From NCBI RefSeq assembly GCF_003007785.1, contig NZ_PXOH01000005.1:124001-188000 (forward strand): a stretch of 64,000 bases of DNA, written 5' to 3'. Positions 35,664 to 44,370 of the stretch are shown here, piece after piece. Below the pieces are notes generated by a model. That model searched no databases. It was given only the letters and a program-made list of their open reading frames with translations, and had not been told where the DNA came from. This DNA is from Aphanothece hegewaldii CCALA 016. GTDB taxonomy: Bacteria; Cyanobacteriota; Cyanobacteriia; Cyanobacteriales; Microcystaceae. A program made the position numbers and the translations under genes. Position 1 is the stretch's first letter, and the number at the start of each line of letters is the position of its first letter.

Positions 35664-36029
35664 TTATGCCATACTTGCTCTGACTTCTTTAATATAATCT
35701 AAGGAAATTTCTTGTTGTTCACCGGCGAATTCATTATCTGGCGTAATAAATAACATACAGTGACAATCTTTTCTTTCCCGCATCGGCACACAAGGACAAT
35801 TCCAAAATGTGTTTTTCACTTCTGCTTCTTTGTCTTCATAATGACGACAGGGACACAAAGGGGCTCCGAGTTCTTCTTTGTGTTTAGCTAATCCTTCGAT
35901 GACAACAGCCGTTACAGATGGTTCGCTACAAAAATAAGTGTTTGTCCGCTTCGCATACTGTTCGGCAAAGTTTTTCATCGCCTCAAGCATTTTGTCTTCT
36001 TCTGTAGAATTGTTTTTTGCTACGGTCAT
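35664..36029 (-). CDS. ftrC: Ferredoxin:thioredoxin reductase catalytic subunit
   Basis: FTR passes photosynthetic electrons from ferredoxin to thioredoxin, linking light to enzyme activation. The 121-residue beta subunit holds its 4Fe-4S cluster and active disulfide in CPCRHY, CPCVPM and CHC motifs spread between residues about 58 and 92. Size and motif order match FtrC. The variable subunit ftrV is not nearby. The next gene is DUF309, 3 bp further. Confidence 0.96.
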   Translation of the reverse strand: MTVAKNNSTEEDKMLEAMKNFAEQYAKRTNTYFCSEPSVTAVVIEGLAKHKEELGAPLCPCRHYEDKEAEVKNTFWNCPCVPMRERKDCHCMLFITPDNEFAGEQQEISLDYIKEVRASMA

Positions 36030-36323
36030 GGGCTAATCGTTACTCTGTTCATTTTTTACTTACTTGCTTATTTTAGCGATCATTGGAATCGTTTAGCTCA
36101 TCAGAGTATCTTTTTTATCTTTAATGCTTACCTCTTAAGGGATAGCTCTTTTTCCCCAATCCCTGAATTAGACTCGTTAATTATCTCCTTTTAGATAGGC
36201 TCACCAGATCTATCTATTTAAAGAACAAAAAAATTAAACCGATTGCCAAAATAAAACTAATGTTCAATTTGTGTTCTTTTTTAAAAGAAAAGATTCAGCA
36301 AAAAGTTTATTTAAGGAGAAAAT
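36030..36323. other. Divergent intergenic region
   Basis: About 294 bp lie between ftrC (minus) and the small exported protein gene (plus). It must contain both promoters. The right end is very AT-rich and finishes with a strong ribosome site AAGGAGA seven bases before the ATG at 36324. No RNA gene or repeat was seen. Confidence 0.5.
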
Positions 36324-36704
36324 ATGAAACGCTTAGTAATTGTAATGTTATCGACTTTTGCTTTATGGACGGTTGCTGCTCCGACAATGGCTGAAAATAG
36401 AAATTCTGACCGCCCATCTACTCCTAATACTGAAGATCAAGAAAATTTCGGGAGTCAATCTACTCCGACAGAAGAGGATATTGAGCCAGTAACACTTGTT
36501 CAATTAGCATATCAAGGATATTTTGCTGATCAAGGAATTCCAAGTCATGCGGCTTTAAAAACAGCGATCGCAACTGGTGATGTTGATGCAGAAACTTTAG
36601 TCAGAAGTGCGATCAATAAAGGTCGTCTTTCATCAGATACTCTCAACGATGATGGCTATCTCAATATTGTCAGAACTCAGTTAGAAAATCTTAACGATCG
36701 ATAA
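36324..36704 (+). CDS. Small exported protein of unknown function
   Basis: The 126-residue protein has a signal peptide ending near TMAEN (about residues 21-25), so it is probably periplasmic or secreted. After a Ser/Thr/Pro/Glu linker the C-terminal half (from about 55) has a helical pattern with IPSHAALKTAIATGDVDAETLVRS. I do not recognise a family. It has a strong ribosome site AAGGAGA, so high translation is likely. It stands between ftrC and a DUF308 membrane protein, both in their own transcripts. Confidence 0.65.
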   Translation: MKRLVIVMLSTFALWTVAAPTMAENRNSDRPSTPNTEDQENFGSQSTPTEEDIEPVTLVQLAYQGYFADQGIPSHAALKTAIATGDVDAETLVRSAINKGRLSSDTLNDDGYLNIVRTQLENLNDR

Positions 36705-36823
36705 TTTTTCTAATTTTGATTGATTCAACAGAATAATTGTGTCTGTCTGAGGAATGATCTTATATTTCTAGAAATTGTCTAACCTAAATTTTATAGTGTC
36801 CTAATATAGGAGGGAAAAATAAT

Positions 36824-37402
36824 ATGACAACTGATATTTCACCACAACAAAAAACTAATCTTACTAGAGGAATGTCTTTTTGGTCTGGTCTTCTTTTAGT
36901 TGGTTTAGGAATTGCTGGACTTGTTCTACCGAATATAGCGACGGGTGTTGTTGAAACTTGGATCTCTTTATTGTTGATCTTTGCGGCAGGCGCTAAATTA
37001 AGTAATGCTTTTGGGACTCGTGAACAGGAAGGGTTTGTCTGGAAGCTACTGTTAGGTATTCTTTATCTCGCCACAGGTGTCATGCTTTTAATCTATCCTA
37101 GAACAGGTATTCTCTCACTGACTTTATTATTAGGTAGTTTCTTGCTAACTGAGGGCGTATTTGAATTGTTTTTGGCCTTTAAAGTGCGTAATCAACCTAA
37201 TTGGACTTGGGTACTCATTAATGGAATATTGACTTTAGTTTTAGGCGCGATGGTGTGGTTTGGCTGGCCGTTTAATGCACCTTGGTTACTTGGAACATTG
37301 GTCGGAGTTAGTGTTCTCTTTACGGGAGTTTCACGGACAATGCTATCGTTAAATATGTCTGATTCTAATACTAATCAGCCCGATCCAGCAGCGTCTATCT
37401 AA
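36824..37402 (+). CDS. HdeD-like (DUF308) membrane protein
   Basis: The 192-residue protein has six hydrophobic segments spread across its length, each with glycine- and leucine-rich helices. The layout (about 30 residues per helix pair, with conserved Phe-Trp near the first helix and FGW in the fifth) fits the HdeD/DUF308 family linked to acid or stress resistance. The ribosome site TAGGAGG lies before the ATG. Its last four bases overlap the stop of the convergent gene at 37399. Confidence 0.85.
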   Translation: MTTDISPQQKTNLTRGMSFWSGLLLVGLGIAGLVLPNIATGVVETWISLLLIFAAGAKLSNAFGTREQEGFVWKLLLGILYLATGVMLLIYPRTGILSLTLLLGSFLLTEGVFELFLAFKVRNQPNWTWVLINGILTLVLGAMVWFGWPFNAPWLLGTLVGVSVLFTGVSRTMLSLNMSDSNTNQPDPAASI

Positions 37403-37752
37403 TGATGATGGGATGGCGAACTAGATGGGTTAGATTGATGGTTGTGGGGTTCTGCTTCGATTCTAACGGGGCCAACTTGCAATTGTCCTAAGTTAACTAA
37501 CCCCATTGTCTCGCCCCCCACAGCCAGAAGTCCCATTGAAACCAGTCCCGTTGCGATCGCTCCCATTGCCACTGTACCGAAAGAAATTACCCCCATCGGC
37601 ACAACTCCAATAGCAACAATTCCCATCGGTACAATCCCAATTGAAATATAGCCTGTCGGAACCACACCAATCGAAATCAGTTTTCGTTTAGGCGAATTGC
37701 AACCAGTCGGATCTAAACTAATCAGTTGTTCTTTTTTAGGATTAAAGTTCAT
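37399..37752 (-). CDS. Gly-every-fifth-residue repeat protein with His-rich tail
   Basis: The 117-residue protein has a core of about 13 repeats with a glycine every fifth residue (for example IVPMG, IVAIG, VVPMG, LVSMG, from about residue 27 to 93). It is hydrophobic between the glycines. This regular spacing suggests a beta-helix or a packed membrane or coil structure. The C-terminus is His- and Ser-rich (SPSHHH at the end), a likely metal-binding tail. There is no signal peptide. I do not recognise the family. It is convergent with the DUF308 gene. Confidence 0.6.
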   Translation of the reverse strand: MNFNPKKEQLISLDPTGCNSPKRKLISIGVVPTGYISIGIVPMGIVAIGVVPMGVISFGTVAMGAIATGLVSMGLLAVGGETMGLVNLGQLQVGPVRIEAEPHNHQSNPSSSPSHHH

Positions 37753-37861
37753 TAGCGAGTGACCAAATAAAATTAGTTTTCATCCGCATTATTCTACAAA
37801 TAAAATTTGTTGTTTGTCCAAAGACAAAACGTAGTAGAAGAGAAATCTGTTACATATTTTT

Positions 37862-38752
37862 TTAAGCTATAGACGAAATTCCAGCCTCATCTAAAATTTT
37901 TGGGATTAAGTCCTCTCGTCTTACTGCCATAAGATGTACTCCCTGACAGAGTTGTTGAGCTAATTTAACTTGTTCGGCTGCGATTTTAACCCCTTCAAGT
38001 AAAGGATCACTTGCCTCGGCTAACCGCTTAATTAATTCATCTGGGATGACCACACCTGGGACATTTTTCCGAATAAATTCCGCATTTTTAGCCGATTTGA
38101 GCAGAAAAATTCCCGCTAAAATGGGTTTATCTGATCCCGCGACAATTTGATTCATAAATTTATCAAGACGCTCAAAATCAGTAATCATTTGACTTTGAAA
38201 GAATTGTGCCCCTGCTGTAATTTTTTTCTCAAAACGACTTTGTAACCCCGACCAACTTTTGCACTGTGGATCAACAGCCGCCCCAGCTAATAGGTCTAAA
38301 GGCTCATCTGGTAATGATTTTTCATTAAAGTCTAAGCCATTATTCAACTGGGCGATTAATTTGAGCAAACGGACAGATTCTAGTTCAAAAACGCTTTTTG
38401 CTTCGCGGTGATCTCCAGCTTTTACGGGATCTCCAGTTAAGGCGAGTATATTACGAATTCCTAACGCGTAAGCTCCCATGAGATCAGCTTGTAAGGCGAT
38501 AATATTGCGATCGCGGCAAGCCATTTGACAAATCGGTTCAATACCATGTTGTAATAAAATAACCGAGGCGGCTATGGATGACATTCGCATAACAGCGCGA
38601 CTCCCATCGGTAATATTAACGGCGTGAACCCGAGAAGCGAGCAATAAGCCCATTTCGATCATATGCTTAGGATTACCGCCTTTCGGTGGGCAAATCTCAG
38701 CAGTGACCAAAAACTTTTTATTTTCTATAGCCTGACGAAAAGGAGTGGTCAT
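37862..38752 (-). CDS. metF: Methylenetetrahydrofolate reductase family protein
   Basis: MetF reduces methylenetetrahydrofolate to methyltetrahydrofolate for methionine synthesis. The 296-residue protein has the TIM-barrel pattern: FLVTAEICPPKGG near 15-27 with the catalytic Glu, the substrate motif LTGDP near 103-107 and the FQSQMITDF motif near 179-187. Length equals the usual bacterial enzyme. The FAD-binding residues cannot be fully checked by eye. It stands alone on the minus strand, next to trpS. Confidence 0.85.
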   Translation of the reverse strand: MTTPFRQAIENKKFLVTAEICPPKGGNPKHMIEMGLLLASRVHAVNITDGSRAVMRMSSIAASVILLQHGIEPICQMACRDRNIIALQADLMGAYALGIRNILALTGDPVKAGDHREAKSVFELESVRLLKLIAQLNNGLDFNEKSLPDEPLDLLAGAAVDPQCKSWSGLQSRFEKKITAGAQFFQSQMITDFERLDKFMNQIVAGSDKPILAGIFLLKSAKNAEFIRKNVPGVVIPDELIKRLAEASDPLLEGVKIAAEQVKLAQQLCQGVHLMAVRREDLIPKILDEAGISSIA

Positions 38753-38820
38753 AAACTTGAATTTTTAATATTAGATTTTAAAGGAAAATTCCCCTATTAA
38801 TCAAACTATTTTATTTTTCT

Positions 38821-39831
38821 CTAAAAAAGTGGTAAATAACCCAAAGCATTTCTTACTCTAGAGAGGGTTTCATTGGCTACGGTTTCGGCTTTGAATCGTC
38901 CTTCTCGCAAGACGGATTGAAGATATCCTTGATCATCTATTATTTCATAATATTTGTCTTGAATCGGTTTGAGGGCAGCAATAGCGGTATCTGTCAGTAA
39001 GGGTTTAAATTGTCCCCATCCCATATCTTGACATTCGGCTATCACTTCTTCTTTGGTTTTACCCGACAGTAAGAGATAAAGTGTTAAAAGATTATTACAT
39101 TCTGGCCGTTCTGGGTCATCAAATGTTAAACCTTTAACCAGATCGGTTTTACAGCGTTTAATTTTTTTTTGGATCACATCTGGTGTATCTAATAAGTTAA
39201 TTCGACTCATTTCGGATGGATCGGATTTAGACATTTTGCTGGTGCCATCGGTTAAACTCATAACACGCGCCCCTTCCTTCGCAATCATCGGTTCAGGCAT
39301 TTTTAGAACGGGGTTTTTACGGGTTCCATATTTATCGTTGACTCGTACTGCGATGTCTCTGGTTAATTCTAAATGTTGTTTTTGGTCTTCACCAACTGGA
39401 ACTTTATCGGCATTATAGAGTAAAATATCAGCCGCCATCAAAACTGGATAATTGAGTAAACCAACACTGACATTTTCTCCTTGTTTAATTGCTTTTTCTT
39501 TAAACTGGATCATGCGTTCTAACCAGTTTAAGGGAGTGATACAGTTGAGTAGCCAAGCAAGTTCGCTATGGGCGGTAACATGAGATTGAACAAAAATTGT
39601 AGAATATTGTAAGTCGATGCCACAAGCGAGATAGAGAGCCGCAATTTTGTAGGTATCTTGTGCTAAGGTTTTAGGATCATGAGGAACTGTAATCGCGTGT
39701 AAATCGACGACACAGAAAAAACTCTCATATTCTTGTTGAATTTCAACCCAGTTACGAATTGCCCCAAGATAATTGCCTAAGTGTAGATTTCCAGTTGGTT
39801 GTACTCCAGATAAAACGCGTTGTAAACTCAT
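38821..39831 (-). CDS. trpS: Tryptophanyl-tRNA synthetase
   Basis: TrpS charges tRNA-Trp. The 336-residue protein has the ATP motif HLGNYLG near residues 17-23 (HIGH-type) and KMSKS near 200, with the tryptophan-pocket region in between. This is the normal bacterial form. It lies 68 bp upstream of metF and is divergent from the small transporter gene at 39996, with about 164 bp between the two starts. Confidence 0.97.
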   Translation of the reverse strand: MSLQRVLSGVQPTGNLHLGNYLGAIRNWVEIQQEYESFFCVVDLHAITVPHDPKTLAQDTYKIAALYLACGIDLQYSTIFVQSHVTAHSELAWLLNCITPLNWLERMIQFKEKAIKQGENVSVGLLNYPVLMAADILLYNADKVPVGEDQKQHLELTRDIAVRVNDKYGTRKNPVLKMPEPMIAKEGARVMSLTDGTSKMSKSDPSEMSRINLLDTPDVIQKKIKRCKTDLVKGLTFDDPERPECNNLLTLYLLLSGKTKEEVIAECQDMGWGQFKPLLTDTAIAALKPIQDKYYEIIDDQGYLQSVLREGRFKAETVANETLSRVRNALGYLPLF

Positions 39832-39995
39832 GTGATGCTCGTTATCCGCAACTTTGATTAACTTTGAATGATTCTAATGATTCGTTGGGACATTTTATCA
39901 TTTTAAAACCTACATTCGTGCTGATTGACAGAGAACTTGATTAACGTTACTCTATTTGGGAACAAAGGGAGCGGGTATCACAAGGATTTTATACG

Positions 39996-40364
39996 GTGAG
40001 TTTACAAGAATTTGGTTTACTGCTTTTTTCGGTTTTGGTGAGTGCTACAGGACAGTTTTTTTTAAAAGTTGGTGCTCTAAAATTGGGAAAAGTAACGGGA
40101 AATAATCTAATTAGTCATATTTTTAATATTCTGACTGTTCCTGAGTTAATTGCTGGTTTAGCTTGTTATGGTTTGGGTGCGATCGCTTATATTCTTCTTC
40201 TCACTCGTGTTAAACTAAGTGTGGCTGGACCTTCAGCTTCTTTGATTTATATTTTTTCCGTTTTGATGGGATATTTTATCTTTAAAGAATCCATTCCGAT
40301 TTATCGTTTATTTGGTATGGGTTTTATTGTCTGCGGAGTGATTTTAGTCGTCTGGCAAAAGTAA
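39996..40364 (+). CDS. Small EamA/SMR-like membrane transporter
   Basis: The 122-residue protein has four membrane helices with patterns of small multidrug resistance and EamA transporters (GQFFLKVGALKLGK early, GPSASLIYIFSVLMGYFIFKE in the last third in short pieces). It is close in size to ArnE-like subunits that flip lipid-linked aminosugars. The start is GTG at 39996 with an AAGGA ribosome site, as no ATG fits. Alone it would act as a dimer. The substrate is unknown. Confidence 0.75.
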   Translation: MSLQEFGLLLFSVLVSATGQFFLKVGALKLGKVTGNNLISHIFNILTVPELIAGLACYGLGAIAYILLLTRVKLSVAGPSASLIYIFSVLMGYFIFKESIPIYRLFGMGFIVCGVILVVWQK

Positions 40365-40376
40365 AGTGTCTTTTTT

Positions 40377-41612
40377 CTAAAGTAATCCCATTGATTTTAG
40401 TGCTGAAACCGCATTTTCTAGATTGAGAATTCTTGTTTTTTTCGGTCTTTCTTCTGGAGTATTTTGCTCAAGTTCTAGAGCGGCTATATAGGTTGAATCT
40501 TTTGACTTTATGGCATCAACTAAAAGAAAATTTGGATGAATATAATCTAGATCTCCTAAACAGACTAAATGACTATTTGATAAATCAAATAGAATCGTAT
40601 GCAATGCCGAGCCACAAACTCCAATAATCACCTCATGCTGATTAACTAATTGTATTTGTTCTGTCAAATTTAATTGTTCTGGATAAACGATATTAAAGTT
40701 TTTTTCACGCAGGATATCTTCTAATTTTTCTTCATTTATAAGGCTGCGAAAAGAATTAGTTTTATTAAGGTTTTTTCTAGACATATAAAGCGGTTGGGCT
40801 ATTTTTTTAGGCGGCTCTTTTAAAATAGCTTGTGCCACAGCTTCAGGTAATAATCGATGAACAGAATGAGCATGATAGTTCATCGTAAATGATGGATAGG
40901 GGATGATTACCTCTTCTAATAAAATTGGCTCGTCAAAAGCAAAAAATCGAGATTTATCGAAACCAATTGTATTCATAAAAATATCTACATAATCTCTTTT
41001 TACAGAAAATCTAGGACTTTCAGAATAAATAATCGGATAGTTTTGCTCTTTTGCTGCATACCATAATCGACAAATACATTCTGTGATCAAATGTCCGTAA
41101 TGCCGAAAAAGATGACCGCCATAAATAAATTTATGATTAACTTTTTTTAAATTATTCGGTATCTGAATTTTTTCGGGGGCTATTCTATATTCTGGTATAC
41201 AAGAATAATCAATCCTTGAACCATCTTTTAAATAAAAACATCTATATTCAGGAAAATATATAACATTCTGAAATGTTTTACTTTCTTCTAAAGGAGTTCC
41301 CTGATAAAGTTTGATTGAATTAGAATAATAATCCAGAACTGATGAGTCATAGTGATAAAAAGCTGGATTTCTCCCGCCCCATTTTCCGACAACTAATGAA
41401 GATGAAGTTTTTAAAATTGTCTCATCAGACTTAAGCGGTGAATTTTGATATTTTAAATTTTTAGGTAAATTAAATAAATTTTTTTTAACTTTTCGGCTAA
41501 CAAATAAAGATTTACTATTTTTTGCATAAATATAATATAAAGTAATCAGAATTTTATTTCTTATTTTAGATAGTAAAAATAAAATAGGTTTATTTTTTAG
41601 CTCAGAAGACAT
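40377..41612 (-). CDS. Glycosyltransferase family 61 (DUF563) protein
   Basis: The 411-residue protein has the GT61 pattern: YGGHLFRHYGHLITECICRLW near residues 164-184, in short pieces, with the conserved His and Glu, and a C-terminal GVCGSALHTILFDL near 332-345. It is a predicted soluble or peripheral enzyme of polysaccharide synthesis, related to bacterial capsule and plant xylan transferases. The N-terminal 45 residues are basic and probably bind membrane. The donor and acceptor are unknown. It lies convergent to the small transporter gene, not in a polysaccharide cluster. Confidence 0.75.
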   Translation of the reverse strand: MSSELKNKPILFLLSKIRNKILITLYYIYAKNSKSLFVSRKVKKNLFNLPKNLKYQNSPLKSDETILKTSSSLVVGKWGGRNPAFYHYDSSVLDYYSNSIKLYQGTPLEESKTFQNVIYFPEYRCFYLKDGSRIDYSCIPEYRIAPEKIQIPNNLKKVNHKFIYGGHLFRHYGHLITECICRLWYAAKEQNYPIIYSESPRFSVKRDYVDIFMNTIGFDKSRFFAFDEPILLEEVIIPYPSFTMNYHAHSVHRLLPEAVAQAILKEPPKKIAQPLYMSRKNLNKTNSFRSLINEEKLEDILREKNFNIVYPEQLNLTEQIQLVNQHEVIIGVCGSALHTILFDLSNSHLVCLGDLDYIHPNFLLVDAIKSKDSTYIAALELEQNTPEERPKKTRILNLENAVSALKSMGLL

Positions 41613-41688
41613 ATCTTTAACTTTGGCTTAACTGGAGTAAAAATTTATTTATTCAAGTTTTATCGTACTATCTCTGTTGATGAAGCTT

Positions 41689-42591
41689 TTAAGTAATAAT
41701 TTCTTTTAAAGCCGATTTTAGATCTGGGTACTGATATTTAAAACCTGTATTTTGAGTCGCTTTTGGTAAAACTTGTTGTCCTTCTAAAACTACTTTTGAA
41801 CCCTCACCTAACAAGACTTCTAAAGCAATTCCAGGAACAGGCAACCAAGAGGGACGACTTAACACTTCTCCTAAAATTTTAGTAAATTCGCTCATTTTTA
41901 CGGGATTTGGTGCAGTTAAATTATACGTTCCTGCTATTTCAGGACGCTTTAGTGCTTCTATTATAAAGTTTACTAAATCTTCTCGATGTATCCAAGAAAA
42001 CCATTGACGACCTGTTCCAATTGGCCCACCTGCAAATAACTTAAAAACGGGCAACATCTTCCCTAATGCGCCACCATTTCCTAAAACAATCCCTATTCTT
42101 GGAATTACTAAACGTACCCCATATTGCTTAACTTTTTCGGCTTCTTGTTCCCATTTTTGACAAACTTCGGACAAAAAATCATTTCCTGAAACACTTGTCT
42201 CATCAAAGGTTGCTGTTTCACTGGTTCCATAATAACCAATAGCTGAGGCACTAATCAAAACTTGTGGTTTAGGATTAGCTTTTCCGATAGCTTCTACTAC
42301 ATTTTGAGTACCCAGTTGTCTACTTTCTAAAATTGCTTTTTTATACTCTGGTGTCCATCTTTCGGCAATGGGTTCACCCGCTAAATTAATCACCGCATCA
42401 CAGCCCGATATTGCCTTTTGCCAGTCTCCTGATTCAGTAATTTTGTAGGGAATAATTTCTAAATCAGAAAAACTTCTTCGAGCTTTTTCAGCATTTCTAG
42501 TCAATAGAATAATTGAATGTCCCTCATTTTTTAGCTTTTCAATTAAGCGAGTTCCAACAAATCCTGTACCACCTGTAATCGCAATTTTCAT
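41689..42591 (-). CDS. NAD-dependent epimerase of the TIGR01777 family (SulA-like)
   Basis: The 300-residue protein has a Rossmann-type GGTGFVG motif at the N-terminus (7-13) and [12 protein letters not shown] near 113-124, with the Tyr-x-x-x-Lys-type active site altered as usual in this family. A conserved C-terminal DUF1731-type domain ([23 protein letters not shown] in short pieces) follows. In plants and cyanobacteria a related protein (GC1/SulA) affects plastid or cell division. Its reaction is unknown. It is 15 bp downstream of psb28 on the same strand. Confidence 0.87.
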   Translation of the reverse strand: MKIAITGGTGFVGTRLIEKLKNEGHSIILLTRNAEKARRSFSDLEIIPYKITESGDWQKAISGCDAVINLAGEPIAERWTPEYKKAILESRQLGTQNVVEAIGKANPKPQVLISASAIGYYGTSETATFDETSVSGNDFLSEVCQKWEQEAEKVKQYGVRLVIPRIGIVLGNGGALGKMLPVFKLFAGGPIGTGRQWFSWIHREDLVNFIIEALKRPEIAGTYNLTAPNPVKMSEFTKILGEVLSRPSWLPVPGIALEVLLGEGSKVVLEGQQVLPKATQNTGFKYQYPDLKSALKEIIT

Positions 42592-42606
42592 AATTTTAAT
42601 TAATAT

Positions 42607-42969
42607 TTATTTATCTTGATATCCCATACCGTTAGCTTGAGCGTAACGATTCATGAAGCGCATAAACCGTTCCCAGTGTTGATCTTTAATTAATTGAAAA
42701 CTACATTCAACTCGTCTGATCTCATCTCCCTCATCACCAGCGAAAAAGAATTTTATTGAAGAAGGTTCAACGCTAATTACTCCTTCATCGTCGATTAATC
42801 TTAAGTCACCATAAGTTCTTTGAGTAAAACTCTTAAATTTTTCAATGGCTTTAAGGGTTTTAAACGTCATCATAACCGTTCTTACACCTGTATCTTTTTG
42901 TCGTCTTAAACTAACATTTTCTAAGTCTTCTGTAAGTCCAACAAAAAATTCAATCGAAGGAGTCGTCAT
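42607..42969 (-). CDS. psb28: Photosystem II assembly factor Psb28
   Basis: Psb28 binds the cytoplasmic face of photosystem II while the complex is assembled and helps CP47 insertion and repair. The 120-residue protein shows the typical pattern VSLRRQKDTGVRTVMMTF and TYGDLRLIDDEG (residues about 19-64), with an all-beta core. It lies 115 bp downstream of the petM gene on the same strand and 15 bp before the epimerase gene, so the three may be partly co-transcribed. Confidence 0.95.
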   Translation of the reverse strand: MTTPSIEFFVGLTEDLENVSLRRQKDTGVRTVMMTFKTLKAIEKFKSFTQRTYGDLRLIDDEGVISVEPSSIKFFFAGDEGDEIRRVECSFQLIKDQHWERFMRFMNRYAQANGMGYQDK

Positions 42970-43022
42970 ATTTATTGTAGGAAAATGTGAGAGAAAATAT
43001 CTCTATCTTTAGTTAAGTTATT

Positions 43023-43041
43023 GGGCTTAGTTTATAAGCCC
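43023..43041 (-). other. Hairpin between petM and psb28
   Basis: GGGCTTA and TAAGCCC form a 7-bp stem with a five-base loop. On the minus strand it lies after the petM stop and before psb28. There is no T-run, so it may stabilise the petM mRNA or partly stop transcription rather than act as a full terminator. Confidence 0.4.
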
Positions 43042-43084
43042 ATATCGGCATTACTTACCCTGAAAAAATCGACAGAATCAAAAT

Positions 43085-43198
43085 TTATTCGGGTTCGCCA
43101 CCTTGAATTTTTAGAAGTAAAAAGCCCCAAGCTAAACCTACTAAAATTAAAATAGGAGCTAAAATAGCACCATTAAATAACATACTTTCAGCCGTCAT
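43085..43198 (-). CDS. petM: Cytochrome b6f complex subunit PetM
   Basis: This 37-residue gene is short and easily missed. It starts [12 protein letters not shown], has one membrane helix rich in Leu, Ile and Gly, and ends with [13 protein letters not shown]. The [12 protein letters not shown] end is characteristic of PetM (PetVII), the small subunit that stabilises cytochrome b6f in the thylakoid membrane. The frame is intact with ATG at 43196-43198 and TAA at 43085-43087. It lies divergent from pdxA and just upstream of psb28 on the same strand. Confidence 0.93.
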   Translation of the reverse strand: MTAESMLFNGAILAPILILVGLAWGFLLLKIQGGEPE

Positions 43199-43284
43199 TA
43201 TTGATTCTCCTAAATGTTTTATGCTAGAGATAATTGAGTTTACGCATCATTGTTATTGTAAACTAGACCAGCCCAATTCTTAAG

Positions 43285-44343
43285 ATGGAATTAAAAAAAC
43301 GCCCAAAAATTGCGATCGCAACTGGAGATCCCGCCGGAATTGGACCCGAAATCGTTCTATCGGCACTCGCTGACTCGAAAATCAAGGAAAATTGTGATTT
43401 TACGGTCATTGGAACCCGTACTCTTTTAGAAAAGACGTTTACCCAGTTACGTCAAACTAGAACCGATCTCTGTGAGCCCGATAGTTTCCCCATCATAGAT
43501 TTACCGACTAGCTTAACTCAAATTAGTCTTGGACAGGGTAACGCCGCAAGTGGAGAAGCGAGTTATCAGTATTTAGAAACTGCAATTAATTTAACGTTAG
43601 AAGGAACTTTCCAAGGAATTGTCACAGCCCCTATTGCAAAATCGGCATGGAAAGCGGCAGGATATAATTACCCTGGTCAAACTGAAGTTTTAGCCGAGAA
43701 ATCCCAAACTAAGCAATATGGGATGATTTTTGTGGGAAAATCGCCTTATACGGGTTGGATACTGCGAACGCTACTCGCAACGACTCATATTCCTTTAAAT
43801 CAAGTGTCTCAGGTTCTCACTCCCGAATTGATGACGCAGAAGTTAGAGTTATTGATTAGGAGTTTACAAACTGATTTTGGCATCAAAAATCCCCAAATTG
43901 CGATCGCATCTCTTAACCCTCATAGTGGAGAACAAGGACAAATCGGAACCGAGGAGATAGACTGGATGAATTCTTGGTTTCTTGAGCAACAAAAAAATTA
44001 TCCTCAAGTGAATTTAAAGGGATTAATTCCACCTGATACGATGTGGGTGACACCGGGTGTAGCATGGTATCGTGATTTTGTCAATAGTAAACCAGCCGAT
44101 GCTTATCTAGCTTTGTATCATGATCAGGGGTTAATTCCCGTTAAACTGATGGCGTTCGATGAAGCCGTTAATACTACAATTGGATTACCGTTTATTCGGA
44201 CATCACCCGATCACGGAACCGCGTTTGATATTGCAGGAAAAGGAATAGCGCGGAATGCAAGTATGAAAGCAGCGATCAATCTTTGTGTAGAATTAACCGA
44301 AAAAAGATTCAACCAAAGCTATTCAGGAGCGTTAAGCTATTAA
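43285..44343 (+). CDS. pdxA: 4-hydroxythreonine-4-phosphate dehydrogenase
   Basis: PdxA oxidises phosphohydroxythreonine in pyridoxal phosphate synthesis. The 352-residue protein has the early [10 protein letters not shown] motif (about 15-24), metal-binding His in TGQTE-like ([10 protein letters not shown]) and ALYHDQG (near 275) regions, and the final [16 protein letters not shown] motif near 308-323. It starts 86 bp from petM in a divergent layout. It is followed 27 bp later by the M61 peptidase gene. Confidence 0.95.
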   Translation: MELKKRPKIAIATGDPAGIGPEIVLSALADSKIKENCDFTVIGTRTLLEKTFTQLRQTRTDLCEPDSFPIIDLPTSLTQISLGQGNAASGEASYQYLETAINLTLEGTFQGIVTAPIAKSAWKAAGYNYPGQTEVLAEKSQTKQYGMIFVGKSPYTGWILRTLLATTHIPLNQVSQVLTPELMTQKLELLIRSLQTDFGIKNPQIAIASLNPHSGEQGQIGTEEIDWMNSWFLEQQKNYPQVNLKGLIPPDTMWVTPGVAWYRDFVNSKPADAYLALYHDQGLIPVKLMAFDEAVNTTIGLPFIRTSPDHGTAFDIAGKGIARNASMKAAINLCVELTEKRFNQSYSGALSY

Positions 44344-44370
44344 AAATGGTACTCGCTTAATTATTGGGAT

